Positions 37,349-46,578 of a stretch of 64,000 nt of DNA are shown here, one piece after another. The notes beneath the pieces are model-generated. The model did not search any database, was not told where the DNA came from, and saw only the letters and a list, made by a program, of their open reading frames with translations. Position 1 is the stretch's first letter, and each line of letters starts with the position of its first letter. The position numbers and the translations under genes are program-made. The stretch comes from Gloeobacter kilaueensis JS1. Lineage in GTDB: Bacteria; Cyanobacteriota; Cyanobacteriia; Gloeobacterales; Gloeobacteraceae. The stretch spans positions 2,108,001-2,172,000 of the forward strand of contig NC_022600.1 in the NCBI RefSeq assembly GCF_000484535.1, in the 5' to 3' direction.

Positions 37349-37781
37349 CCTCCTCCCCCTCAAGTCGGCGCACCCGTTCGCGCAACTGCCCCAGCTTCCC
37401 AGGGCCACCGCTTACCTGTCGGCGCTCATCGAGTAAAGCGCAAAGCGCATCAGGGAATTCTCCCAGAAGATTGTCCAGAACATGGCCTAGAACGTGGTGC
37501 AAGAAATCCTCTCGACTCATCGAAGGCAGGTAGAACCGTGTTTTGCCGTTTTTGAAAACGACTTTGAGCAAATCCTTTTCGGCCAGAGCCGTCATCGTTC
37601 CCACGATCGTCTGGTGGGTTGGACCCCCGCTCTGTGACAGAAGCAGGTGAACATCTTTGCCAGACATAGGGTTGGTTGCCGACCAGACGACCTCCATAAT
37701 TTCTGCTTCGAGATCCCCGAGCACCTTCTTGAGACCCGTCTGGTTTGGACGAAACACAGCGTGGATATTTGCCAGATCCAT
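37338..37781 (-). CDS. BlaI/MecI/CopY-family repressor
   Basis: 147 residues. An N-terminal winged helix (LKKVLGDLEAEIMEVVWSATNPMSGKDVHLLL, then HQTIVGTMTALAEKDLLKV) is followed by a dimerisation region. It lacks the CxCx4CxC copper hook of CopY, so metal sensing is presumably not direct. It is transcribed into the M56 gene (overlap) and divergent from the plus-strand pump operon, so it likely represses both directions from the dyads in the 125-bp gap. Confidence 0.87.
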   Translation of the reverse strand: MDLANIHAVFRPNQTGLKKVLGDLEAEIMEVVWSATNPMSGKDVHLLLSQSGGPTHQTIVGTMTALAEKDLLKVVFKNGKTRFYLPSMSREDFLHHVLGHVLDNLLGEFPDALCALLDERRQVSGGPGKLGQLRERVRRLEGEEDAR

Positions 37782-37829
37782 TGCGATTTCTTAGTGCGAC
37801 GCGGGCGAGAACGGTTCTAATTCACATAT

Positions 37830-37867
37830 TTCGGAGGGCGTCCGAATTTGTAGAAATTCGGACTACA
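37830..37867 (+). promoter_or_regulatory. nested dyad operator cluster between BlaI and the plus-strand pump operon
   Basis: Three overlapping inverted repeats: TTCGGA/TCCGAA with 5-bp spacer (37830-37846); TCCGAATTT/AAATTCGGA around GTAG (37841-37862, perfect 9-bp arms); and TGTAG/CTACA with 9-bp spacer (37849-37867). BlaI-family operators are dyads of TACA/TGTA half-sites, so this is the likely BlaI target controlling both transcription units. Confidence 0.65.
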
Positions 37868-37906
37868 CTCGAAATAGTTGCATTGTAACAGGGGGAAGGT
37901 AGGCGG

Positions 37907-39166
37907 ATGCGGAACCGGTTTGCCTCGAAGCTCGGGTTCCTGCCTTTGCTGGTACTCCTAGTAGCGTGTTCGGCACCTGCAACGCAGGTACCCATCGGGG
38001 AGACGGCCAGAGCGGCACGGGAGCCGAGTGTGGTCGCACTTACCCCAGAGATGGTCGAGCGGGCTGGTGTGCGCACAGCTACCGTCCGTCGAAGGCCGTT
38101 ACTTGGTACAGAAACTTATAGTGCGACGGTGGAGCCGACGCGTACGGGGGCAGCGGTGGTTGCTTCACTGGTCAACGGCACCGTCACCAGGCTGCTCGTC
38201 GATCTTGGTCAGAGCGTGCGCCAGGGCCAGGCGCTGCTGGAGATGGTAAGTCCAGAGGCAGGCCAGGCGAAGGCGGAGTACCGCTCGGCTCTCGCCCGCC
38301 TGGAGCAGGCGAAGACGCGGTCCAATCTTGCCCAGACCCAGGTGGATCTGGCCGGGGCCGCCGTACAGCGCGAAAAGCTGCTCGTCGCAAAAGGGATCAG
38401 CGCCCTGCAGTCACAGCAGGAGGCTGAGGCGCGGCTTGCGGGGATTCGGGCAGATCGGGCGACTGCCCGTTCAGATGTAGGTGTCGCGCAGGCAGCGGCG
38501 GCGGCAGCGGCTTCTCGATTGCGCGCGTTCGGCCTGGGTGCCGGACAGTTGCGCCAGATCGCCCAGGGTGAAGATCTCGACCCGCGCCTGTTCGTGGTGA
38601 GTCCCATTGCTGGCAGGGTGATTGCGTTGCAGGCGCAATTGGGTCAGGCGGTGGCACTCACCGCGCCATTGATGACGGTGGGAGATCTCGATCGGGTCTA
38701 CGTGCAGTTGCTGGTACCCCAGGCGCGTCTGGCAGAACTGAACCCTGGCGATTTGGTGCGGTTTATGAGCGAAGTGGCACCGGGACGAACTTTTGTCGGG
38801 CGGGTGCTCCGCCAAGCCCAGAGCCTGGATCCAACCACACGCAACGCTGAGGTGCGCGTGGAGATCGCCAATCCGGGAAGTGTGCTCAAACCAGGGACGC
38901 TGGTGCAGGCGACGGTGCGTACCCGGCTGGCCGGCGATGCTATCGTCCTCCCGGCCACCGCTCTGCAACAAGTCAAAGGCAAGGACGTAGTGTTCGTGAA
39001 AATCGGACCAAATACCTTCCGCGCCCGCCCGGTCGCTGTCGGGCAAAAGACTGCCGAAGCTGCCCAGATCCTCCGTGGGGTAGCAGCCGGGGAATCAGTG
39101 GTGACGAATGGCTCTTTCTCGATTAAGGCGGAACTACTCAAAGCCTCGCTCCAGGAAGAGGAGTAA
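37907..39166 (+). CDS. RND periplasmic adaptor (CzcB type)
   Basis: 419 residues with a GGGGGAAGG site before ATG 37907 and a lipoprotein signal (LLVLLVAC). Beta-barrel and lipoyl parts are clear (VASLVNGTVTRLLVDLGQSVRQGQALLEM; VVSPIAGRVIALQAQLGQAV), and long coiled-coil helices rich in Ala and Gln follow (about 125-205). It starts the plus-strand operon adaptor-RND-OMF-ATPase-ZIP. The gap to the RND gene is 6 bp. Confidence 0.92.
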   Translation: MRNRFASKLGFLPLLVLLVACSAPATQVPIGETARAAREPSVVALTPEMVERAGVRTATVRRRPLLGTETYSATVEPTRTGAAVVASLVNGTVTRLLVDLGQSVRQGQALLEMVSPEAGQAKAEYRSALARLEQAKTRSNLAQTQVDLAGAAVQREKLLVAKGISALQSQQEAEARLAGIRADRATARSDVGVAQAAAAAAASRLRAFGLGAGQLRQIAQGEDLDPRLFVVSPIAGRVIALQAQLGQAVALTAPLMTVGDLDRVYVQLLVPQARLAELNPGDLVRFMSEVAPGRTFVGRVLRQAQSLDPTTRNAEVRVEIANPGSVLKPGTLVQATVRTRLAGDAIVLPATALQQVKGKDVVFVKIGPNTFRARPVAVGQKTAEAAQILRGVAAGESVVTNGSFSIKAELLKASLQEEE

Positions 39167-39172
39167 GTATAG

Positions 39173-42100
39173 ATGAGCAATGCACGAACCCAAACGGCTC
39201 CCGATGCACAGCTTCAAACCATTCCGGAGGCGAAAGGCATCGCCAGATGGGTTTACAGCGCCCTGCGCCAGCGGGTGCTCATCCTGGCCCTGTTACTCGT
39301 TGTGCTGGGTATAGGCGTTACCTCCCTGCTCAAAGTCAAGGTCAACTCGGTGCCCGACATCTCTAACCTGCAGGTCACCGTCACTGTGAATGCCCGTGGC
39401 CTGGCCCCACAGGAAGTAGAGCAGTACGTCACCTATCCGGTCGAGCTGAATCTGCAGAATCTTCCCCGGCTGCAGTATGTCCGGTCGGTTTCCAAATACG
39501 CTCTATCCCAGGTAACTGCCATTTTCGAGGACGGCACCGATATCTATTGGGCCAGGCAACAGGTAGCCGAGCGCCTGCGCGGCGTTCAAGAACAGTTCCC
39601 CGCCGGGCAAATCGACCTGGAACTGGGTCCCATCGCCACGGGTCTGGGAGAAGTACTCATCTTTCGCGTTCAGGGGCCGGGTTACAGTTTGATGCAACTG
39701 CGCGACATCCTCGACTGGCAGATCGCACCGGTGCTGCGGGGCGTGAGCGGGGTAGACACTGTGGACACGATGGGGGGCGCTGCCAAGGAGTACCAGGTGC
39801 GTCTTTTACCGGACAAGCTGCGTGGGTACGCCCTGACCCCCGCCCAGGTGATGGATGCCCTGCGAAACAGTAACCAGAATGCTGGGGGCGGCTACTACGT
39901 CCAGAACGAAAACCAGATTCTGATTCGCGGCAAAGGTTTACTTCAGAACCTCCAGGACATCGGCCAGGTAGTCGTTACTCGCACCACCAGAGGCATCGTG
40001 CGCGTCCGGGATGTGGCGGAGGTGGCGATCGGCAGTCGGCTCTCTCAAGGGGCGATCACCGCCAACGGTAGAGGAGAGACGGTGGCCGGTATCGTGATCA
40101 TGCGGCTCGGGGAGAACCCAAAGCAGGTGATCACCCGCGTCCAGCGAAAAATTTCCGAACTGCGGCCCAGCTTGCCCCCCGGTGTCAATATCAAGAGCGT
40201 CTACAACCAGGAAGACCTCATCGACCGGGCGATCGAGACGGTGGCGGAGAATCTGGCTGTCGGTGCCGCGCTGGTGGTGATTATCTTGTTCTTGCTGCTG
40301 GGCAGCTTTCGCGGTGGCCTGGTGACAGCGGCGGCTATCCCCCTGTCGCTGGTGGGTGCTGCGACATTTCTGGCGTACACCAACACCTCCGGCAACCTCC
40401 TGTCGCTCGGTGCCCTTGACTTCGGGCTGCTGGTGGACGGCTCGGTGGTGATGGTCGAGAACATCATGCGCCGCCTCGCTGACAACCGCCCTCTGCCCGA
40501 GGAGCGCCTTGCCGTGGTTCAGCAGGCAGCAGGAGAGATGGCCCGACCGGTCTTGTTCGCCGTCAGCATCATCATCGTCGTCTACCTCCCGATCTTGTTC
40601 TTGACGGGGGTGGCAGGGAAGACCTTCCAGCCGATGGCGCTGACGGTGGTGGCGGCGCTGGCTTCCTCGCTGGTGGTTGCCCTTTTCGTCACTCCGGTGC
40701 TCGCCTACTTCGCGTTCAAGAACCCGCCCAAGGAAGAGGAAACCTGGGTGCTCAGGGCGATACGGTATCCCTATGAAAGGCTGCTGGCCTGGTGTACCGG
40801 CAATCGTTTGTGGACTGCGGTGATTGCCCTCGGCTTCTTTCTGGTGAGCCTGTTTCCCCTGACATTCCTGGGAGCGGAATTCATCCCGCAGCTTTCGGAG
40901 GGCTCCCTGGTGCTCAGTCTCGTCCGTCCGCCCGCTAGTTCGCTCGAAGCGGCAGTGCGTCAGACAAGCTTGATCGAAAAAGTGCTCAAGGAATTCCCGG
41001 ACATCGAGACGACGATGGGCCGCACAGGCCGTTCGGAGACGGCCTTTGACCCGATGGGTCCAGATGTGACGGATTTCTACGTTATCCTCAAGCCCCGCTC
41101 TGAGTGGAAGCAATTTAAGACCCAAGACGAAATCGAAGAAGCAATCGGCAAACGGTTGGCTGAGGCAGTTCCTGGAGCCGCCATCTCGATCGGTCAACCC
41201 ATCGAGAACCGTACCAACGAACTTATCGCCGGTGCCAAGGCTGACGTCGCCGTCCGTCTCTATGGCCCGGATCTTGACCAGCTCAAGAAGACAGGCGATG
41301 CTATCGCGCAGACCGTGGGAACGGTAAGCGGAGCCGTCGATGTTGTCACCGAGAAAGTAGATGGCCTCCCCTCGATCAGCGCCCAGATCGATCGCTCAAA
41401 ACTGGCCGCCTACGGCATCAGTACCCAGGCGGTGATGGAGACGGTCGAGGCGTCCGTCAGCGGCAAAGTTGTCGGCAAAGTGTTCCAGGGTAGACCGCGC
41501 TACAACCTGGTAGTGCGCTTCGCTCCCTCGGCTTTACCGAATATCGAAAGCCTTGCCAATTTACCTGTGGCAACGACTTCAGGTCAGTTGATTCCACTAT
41601 CTTCGGTGGCACGGGTTGCTATCGATGAAGGGCCAGCCCAGATTTCCCATCGTTCTGGAGAACGGGTGCTCACAGTGCAGATGAACGTGCGCGGTCGGGA
41701 TCTTGGAGGTTTCGTAGCCGATGCCCAGAAAGCGGTGGAGAGCAAGGTCGCCTTGCCCTCCGGCTACCGTATCGAGTGGGGAGGTGAATTTGAAAATTTG
41801 CAAGAAGCACAGGGAAGGCTGTTCGTCCTCGTGCCGCTGACGCTGGTCTTGATCTTTATCTTGCTTTACAGCACCTATGGCAGCTTTCGCCCCGGTGTGC
41901 TCATCTTCTTGAACGTGCCGCTTGCCCTCTCCGGCGGGTTGCTGGCCCTCGCGCTGAGGAGCCTTCCTCTGTCGGTAACTGCCGGGGTGGGCTTCATTGC
42001 TCTATTCGGTGTTGCCGTGCTCAATGGCGTCGTGTTGGTCTCCACGATCCGCAAGCTTGAGGAAGAAGGTTTGCCCGCCGAGGCAGCTGCCCAAGAAGGG

Positions 42101-42361
42101 GCCAGAGAACGATTGCGGCCCGTGTTGATGACAGCCCTGGTCGCCTCGCTGGGTTTCGTACCGATGGCTCTGGCGACAGGACCTGGAGCAGAAGTCCAGC
42201 GTCCTCTTGCCACTGTGGTAATCGGTGGCCTCATCACTGCCACCTTGCTCACGCTACTTGTCCTGCCTGCCCTTTATCCTGTGATCTGTGGACGCGACGG
42301 ATTCAAACTGCTGTGGCGCTCTAAAGACAGGCGTCACTCGGCCAGTAGCGATGCCCCTTAG
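39173..42361 (+). CDS. HME-RND metal efflux pump (CzcA family)
   Basis: 1062 residues. The N-terminal TM1 (RVLILALLLVVLGIGVTSLL), the HME loop (VPDISNLQVTVTVNARGLAPQEVEQ) and the TM4 proton-relay motif GALDFGLLVDGSVVMVEN are typical of CzcA-type divalent cation exporters. The C-terminal half repeats the TM pattern (GVGFIALFGVAVLNGVVLV). It lies directly after its adaptor and overlaps the following outer-membrane factor gene. Zn/Cd/Co is the likely substrate group given the ZntA-like ATPase and ZIP gene in the same unit. Confidence 0.94.
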   Translation: MSNARTQTAPDAQLQTIPEAKGIARWVYSALRQRVLILALLLVVLGIGVTSLLKVKVNSVPDISNLQVTVTVNARGLAPQEVEQYVTYPVELNLQNLPRLQYVRSVSKYALSQVTAIFEDGTDIYWARQQVAERLRGVQEQFPAGQIDLELGPIATGLGEVLIFRVQGPGYSLMQLRDILDWQIAPVLRGVSGVDTVDTMGGAAKEYQVRLLPDKLRGYALTPAQVMDALRNSNQNAGGGYYVQNENQILIRGKGLLQNLQDIGQVVVTRTTRGIVRVRDVAEVAIGSRLSQGAITANGRGETVAGIVIMRLGENPKQVITRVQRKISELRPSLPPGVNIKSVYNQEDLIDRAIETVAENLAVGAALVVIILFLLLGSFRGGLVTAAAIPLSLVGAATFLAYTNTSGNLLSLGALDFGLLVDGSVVMVENIMRRLADNRPLPEERLAVVQQAAGEMARPVLFAVSIIIVVYLPILFLTGVAGKTFQPMALTVVAALASSLVVALFVTPVLAYFAFKNPPKEEETWVLRAIRYPYERLLAWCTGNRLWTAVIALGFFLVSLFPLTFLGAEFIPQLSEGSLVLSLVRPPASSLEAAVRQTSLIEKVLKEFPDIETTMGRTGRSETAFDPMGPDVTDFYVILKPRSEWKQFKTQDEIEEAIGKRLAEAVPGAAISIGQPIENRTNELIAGAKADVAVRLYGPDLDQLKKTGDAIAQTVGTVSGAVDVVTEKVDGLPSISAQIDRSKLAAYGISTQAVMETVEASVSGKVVGKVFQGRPRYNLVVRFAPSALPNIESLANLPVATTSGQLIPLSSVARVAIDEGPAQISHRSGERVLTVQMNVRGRDLGGFVADAQKAVESKVALPSGYRIEWGGEFENLQEAQGRLFVLVPLTLVLIFILLYSTYGSFRPGVLIFLNVPLALSGGLLALALRSLPLSVTAGVGFIALFGVAVLNGVVLVSTIRKLEEEGLPAEAAAQEGARERLRPVLMTALVASLGFVPMALATGPGAEVQRPLATVVIGGLITATLLTLLVLPALYPVICGRDGFKLLWRSKDRRHSASSDAP

Positions 42362-43709
42362 TAAGCGCATACAACGTGCAGTGATTGCAATGACCAGAAC
42401 TACGCGGTTGTCTCTAGGATTCGTTGTTGTCGGCTTGCTGTTGGCATCAGCTGTGTCCGCGACTGCACAGCCCATCTTCCCGTCCTCCAATGCTGCTCTG
42501 CGCCTTGGTCTTTCTGAGGCGTTTGCGAGCGCCGAAGCGCGCAATCTGCAACTTGCCGCCGCCCGGCGCAACCTGGGGCTGGCCCAGGCGGACATCACCG
42601 CCGCTGGGGCGGTTCCCAATCCCCAACTGGCCGTCTCCTACGGGTTCGGGCCGGTATTCAGTGACAATGGTGAACCACAACAGGTGAGCCTTGCCCAGAC
42701 CCTCCAACTTGGAGGCAAACGGCAGGCACGGTTGGATCTCGCTGACACCCAGTACCGGCTCGCGGTCCTCGAACTGAATGCATCGCGCTTCGAGATCCGT
42801 GGACGGGTACGCAGGGCTTATGCTGAGCTTGCGGCAGCAGAGGCAACGGCTCGCTCCCTTGATGCTCAGGGCTCCCTCGCAGACCGGCTGGTGGAAACCG
42901 CTCGGGCGCGTGTCGAGGCAGGAGCTGCACCCAGATCTGAACTATTGCAGGCCCAACTGGTCCGCGCTCAATTGCAACCGCAACGGGTTCAGGCCGAGGG
43001 CCGCATCGAAAATGCCCGTGCCCAACTGGCAACCCAACTGGGAGATGGACCGGAGCAGCAGGTGGAACTGACGGACGAAGGACTATTTCAGCTCTCCGCA
43101 GAGAAAACCGAACTCGTCCCCCGTCCGAACACGCCCCTGCCATCTCTAGAATCGCTAACCGAACGGGCTTACGAAAGGCGTCCGGAACTACAGGCTGCGC
43201 TGCAGCAGATCGAAGTGGCGCGCCGTCAACTGCGCCTCGCCCAGGCTCTGCGCACTCCAGATCTGCAGGTGGGGGCAGCGTACCTGTTCACTACGGCCAG
43301 AAGCGCACCGCTGGCCAGCGGTTTCGCTCTTTCTTTTGGGGTGACGTTGCCGATCTTCTACAACCAGACCGGCGAAGTTACCAGGGCCGAGGCCGCCATC
43401 GACCAGAGCAGCGCGCGGGTGACGGCTCTGCGCCAGAGTGTCACCACTTCTGTCCGTGTCGCTTACCGCTCGCTGGTCGTCGCTCAAAGTAACGTCTCGC
43501 GCTACCGCAGCGAATTGCTGCCTGCCTCCGAAAATGTCCTCGACCTCGCACGCCAGGGTTATCAACTGGGCAAAGCTCCCCTCAGCAGCGTCATCCTGGC
43601 TCAGCAGGCGGACCAGCAGATCCGCTCCGCCTATCTCGACGCCGTAGTCGCCTATCAAAACGCTTACGCGGATCTCGAGGTCGCTGTGGGAGAACCACTC
43701 GATTTCTAG
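42351..43709 (+). CDS. TolC/CzcC-type outer-membrane factor
   Basis: About 453 residues from ATG 42351, which overlaps the RND stop by 11 bp; ATG 42390 is an alternative that gives a cleaner signal peptide (RLSLGFVVVGLLLASAVSATA). Tandem TolC repeats are seen (LRLGLSEAFASAEARNLQLAAARR; LTERAYERRPELQAALQQIE) with long coiled-coil helices. It is paralogous to the minus-strand factor at 30521-31837, with which it shares long near-identical C-terminal DNA. Confidence 0.9.
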   Translation: MPLSKRIQRAVIAMTRTTRLSLGFVVVGLLLASAVSATAQPIFPSSNAALRLGLSEAFASAEARNLQLAAARRNLGLAQADITAAGAVPNPQLAVSYGFGPVFSDNGEPQQVSLAQTLQLGGKRQARLDLADTQYRLAVLELNASRFEIRGRVRRAYAELAAAEATARSLDAQGSLADRLVETARARVEAGAAPRSELLQAQLVRAQLQPQRVQAEGRIENARAQLATQLGDGPEQQVELTDEGLFQLSAEKTELVPRPNTPLPSLESLTERAYERRPELQAALQQIEVARRQLRLAQALRTPDLQVGAAYLFTTARSAPLASGFALSFGVTLPIFYNQTGEVTRAEAAIDQSSARVTALRQSVTTSVRVAYRSLVVAQSNVSRYRSELLPASENVLDLARQGYQLGKAPLSSVILAQQADQQIRSAYLDAVVAYQNAYADLEVAVGEPLDF

Positions 43710-43741
43710 CGCCCCATCACCATCGCTCGGAGAGTACCTTC

Positions 43742-45712
43742 ATGCCGCACCCTCACCAAACAGGCTGCAACCACTGCGAAGATGACCAATCCAACAAGCC
43801 CCGCGCTCTCGATCAAGATCATGATCATGACCACGAGCACGACAACCAGGGCGGATTCGACCTCAGGAGCACAGCCCTACCCCTGGTTGTCGTGCTCGTC
43901 CTGCTGATCCTGGGTTCTATTTTCGAGCAGAAGCTGCACAATACGCCTTACCGGTTCGGCGAATTCCTCATTTTGCTGCCCGCCTATCTACTGAGTGGCT
44001 GGAGTGTGCTGCGCGCTGCAGCGCGCAACATTCTGCGCGGCAAGATATTTGACGAGAACTTCCTGATGAGTATTGCGACTTTGGGAGCGATCGCGATTGA
44101 CCAGTTGCCCGAGGCTGTGGGCGTGATGCTGTTTTTTAAGGTAGGCGAACTTTTCCAGGACTACTCGATCAACCGCTCACGCAACTCGATCCGGGCGCTT
44201 CTGGAGGTGCGCCCTGACTACGCTAACGTCAAAATCGACGAAGACGTCCAAAAAGTGTCTCCGGAGCAAGTCGAGATTGGGCAGCAGATCCTGGTTCGAC
44301 CCGGTGAAAAAATTCCTCTCGACGGAGAGGTGCTGGAAGGGTCTTCTCAGGTAGATACCTCGGCACTGACCGGGGAATCTGTGCCCCGCCCAATCGAAGT
44401 CGGCGATACCGTGCTTGCAGGCATGCTCAACCGCTCAGGGGTTCTCACCCTCAAGGTAACCAGACCATTCGGAGAATCGTCGATCGCCAAGATTTTGGAT
44501 CTGGTAGAGAACGCCAGCAGCAAAAAAGCGGAAACTGAGAAGTTCATCACAAAGTTTGCCAGGTACTATACCCCTGTCGTAGTCTTTGGTGCTTTAGCCG
44601 TCGCTGTCCTTCCGCCCCTACTGGTGCCTGGTGCCACCTTTTCGCAGTGGCTCTATCGCGCCCTGGTGCTGTTGGTCATCTCCTGTCCCTGTGGCCTCGT
44701 CATCAGCATCCCGCTCGGCTATTTCGGCGGGGTGGGTGGCGCGGCCCGTCGAGGCATCCTGGTCAAGGGTTCGACTTTCCTCGATACCCTCACCGCCGTC
44801 AGGACCGTCGTCTTCGACAAGACAGGAACACTGACCAAAGGGGTCTTTAAAGTGACCCGAATCGTTCCCAAGACCGGCTTTGAGCAAGCAGAACTGCTGC
44901 CGCTCGCTGCCAAGGCTGAATCTCTGTCCAACCACCCGGTAGCCCAATCCATTCGAGACGCCTACGGCAGCACTGTCGAACCATCCGAGGTACACGATTA
45001 CGAGGAGATAGCCGGTCACGGCATCCGGGCCAACGTGCAGGGACGTCAGGTCGTGGCCGGTAACGACCGCTTGCTGCATCGCGAAGGCATTGCTCACGAC
45101 GAGTGCCAGGTGGATGGTACTGTTGTCCACATAGCTGTGGATGGCCGCTACGCAGGTTACATCGTCATCTCCGATGAAATCAAAGAAGATGCTGCCCGGG
45201 CAGTCTCACAACTCAAAAAGTTGGGGGTGTCTAAGACCGTAATGCTGACAGGCGACAGCCGTGCGGTGGCCGAGGAGGTTGCCCGCAGGCTCGATCTGGA
45301 CGATTACGTCGCCGAGTTGCTGCCCGAGCACAAAGTAGAAGCGCTTGAAAAGCTCATGGCAAAGACAGCAAGCGGTGGCAAGGCCGTCTTTATCGGCGAT
45401 GGGATCAACGATGCCCCGGTGATCGCAAGGGCCGATGTGGGCATGGCTATGGGCGCTCTGGGTTCCGACGCCGCTATCGAGACAGCGGATGTCGTGATCA
45501 TGACCGACGCACCATCCAAAGTGGCCGAAGCAATCGAGATCGCCCGCAAGACCAGAAGCATTGTCCTGCAGAACATCGGCTTGGCCCTGGCGGTAAAAGG
45601 CGTATTCATCACTTTGGGCCTCTTCGGTCTAGCCTCAATGTGGGAGGCTGTCTTCGCCGACGTGGGAGTGGCGCTGTTGGCCATATTCAACGCCACCAGA
45701 GTCCTTAAATAG
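43742..45712 (+). CDS. Zn/Cd-type P1B ATPase (ZntA/CadA-like)
   Basis: 656 residues. The short N-terminus has a His/Asp-rich patch (DHDHDHEHD) after CNHC instead of a folded metal domain. The core has TGES (LTGESVPRP), C315-P-C317 in CPCGLV, phosphorylation D359 in DKTGT, NHPVA and GDGINDAPVI. CPCGL(V) with a histidine-rich head is seen in P1B-2 Zn/Cd/Pb pumps. It exports metal from cytoplasm to periplasm, from where the RND pump can remove it. Same operon as the CzcBAC-like genes. Confidence 0.92.
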   Translation: MPHPHQTGCNHCEDDQSNKPRALDQDHDHDHEHDNQGGFDLRSTALPLVVVLVLLILGSIFEQKLHNTPYRFGEFLILLPAYLLSGWSVLRAAARNILRGKIFDENFLMSIATLGAIAIDQLPEAVGVMLFFKVGELFQDYSINRSRNSIRALLEVRPDYANVKIDEDVQKVSPEQVEIGQQILVRPGEKIPLDGEVLEGSSQVDTSALTGESVPRPIEVGDTVLAGMLNRSGVLTLKVTRPFGESSIAKILDLVENASSKKAETEKFITKFARYYTPVVVFGALAVAVLPPLLVPGATFSQWLYRALVLLVISCPCGLVISIPLGYFGGVGGAARRGILVKGSTFLDTLTAVRTVVFDKTGTLTKGVFKVTRIVPKTGFEQAELLPLAAKAESLSNHPVAQSIRDAYGSTVEPSEVHDYEEIAGHGIRANVQGRQVVAGNDRLLHREGIAHDECQVDGTVVHIAVDGRYAGYIVISDEIKEDAARAVSQLKKLGVSKTVMLTGDSRAVAEEVARRLDLDDYVAELLPEHKVEALEKLMAKTASGGKAVFIGDGINDAPVIARADVGMAMGALGSDAAIETADVVIMTDAPSKVAEAIEIARKTRSIVLQNIGLALAVKGVFITLGLFGLASMWEAVFADVGVALLAIFNATRVLK

Positions 45713-45727
45713 TCGAGGCAATTTTTG

Positions 45728-46453
45728 ATGGGCAACTTGCGCTTCGAGGTCTTCGCCTATGCTCTGCTGCCTGCCGTAGCGATCGTTGCAGGTGGAATTT
45801 TTGCTGCCTTCAAGCCACCACAGGCAAGTGCCAGGAGTATCATCCAGCATTTTGCGGCGGGCGTCTTGTTCTCCAGCATTGGAGTCGAACTGTTGCCTAA
45901 CATCGTTCGGGAGCATGCCCCTGTCGAAGTGATTCTCGGTTTCTCGACGGGGGTAGGGGCGATGCTGGTCCTGCGGCAGTGGACACGGGCCAGAGCAAAG
46001 TCCGAGAGCGACTCCCAGCAAACGGCGAGCAGTTTGATCGCCACGGTTGGAGTCGATGTGGCAATCGATGGCGCGCTTGTGGGTGTCGGTTTTGCTGCAG
46101 GGGCGGAGTCGGGGCGGTTACTCGCCTTGGCCCTGGCCCTCGAAGCGTTGTTCCTCGGCCTGAGTGCGGCGGGTGCGTTGACAAAGTCCGGCGCGAGCCG
46201 CAGGCGTACCATCTCGGCAACCCTGGTCCTGGCTTTGCTATTCGTCCTTGGTGCGGGTACAGGAACGACCTTACTGGCAGGACTCAAAGGGCCGTATTTG
46301 GAAGTCGTACTGTCCTTCGGACTCGCTGCACTGTTGTTTCTGGTGACGGAGGAACTGCTCGTGGAAGCGCACCAGGAACTTGAAACCCCGTTCACCACAG
46401 CTACCTTCTTCGCTGGCTTCCTGTTGTTCCTGGTGCTTGGAATGATCAATTAG
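45728..46453 (+). CDS. ZIP-family metal transporter
   Basis: About 241 residues from ATG 45728 (a TTG precedes it). Eight hydrophobic helices are visible with ZIP-type landmarks: QHFAAGVLFSSIGVELLP (the metal-binding HxxxG helix), GVDVAIDGALVGVGFAAG (in place of HN..DG) and a final EELLVEAHQE. The ZIP helix 4 reads DVAIDG rather than HNFPEG, so metal choice may differ. It is last in the pump/ATPase unit. It may bring metal in, or work in either direction; direction cannot be read from sequence. Confidence 0.75.
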   Translation: MGNLRFEVFAYALLPAVAIVAGGIFAAFKPPQASARSIIQHFAAGVLFSSIGVELLPNIVREHAPVEVILGFSTGVGAMLVLRQWTRARAKSESDSQQTASSLIATVGVDVAIDGALVGVGFAAGAESGRLLALALALEALFLGLSAAGALTKSGASRRRTISATLVLALLFVLGAGTGTTLLAGLKGPYLEVVLSFGLAALLFLVTEELLVEAHQELETPFTTATFFAGFLLFLVLGMIN

Positions 46454-46465
46454 TACGACAGTGGT

Positions 46466-46504
46466 GGCATGAACATGCTCCACGACAAACTCATCGCCCG
46501 CTGA
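46466..46504 (+). pseudogene. 39-bp remnant of a cupredoxin 3' end; right direct repeat
   Basis: It encodes GMNMLHDKLIAR-stop, matching the final residues of the cupredoxin at 29968-30345 (38/39 bases), but no more of the gene is present upstream. It marks the right edge of the 16-kb metal block. Confidence 0.85.
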
Positions 46505-46522
46505 AGCATTCCTCACCTTCAG

Positions 46523-46551
46523 TTGACGAACTGTTGCCCCAGGGCTATTCT
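46523..46551 (+). promoter_or_regulatory. sigma-70-type promoter of arsR
   Basis: TTGACG (46523-46528) and TATTCT (46546-46551) with a 17-bp spacer, 28 bp before the arsR start. Confidence 0.65.
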
Positions 46552-46556
46552 GAGCT

Positions 46557-46574
46557 TATCGCCAAACGACGATA
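46557..46574 (+). promoter_or_regulatory. ArsR operator dyad at the arsR start
   Basis: TATCG (46557-46561) and CGATA (46570-46574) separated by 8 bp lie just after the -10, where a repressor would block initiation. The same architecture recurs upstream of arsI. Confidence 0.6.
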
Positions 46575-46578
46575 GACG

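Noticed and set aside
39938-41197. 419-residue frame opposite the plus-strand RND pump
   Set aside because: Shadow of the pump gene; composition is His/Arg/Gln-rich without recognisable domains.
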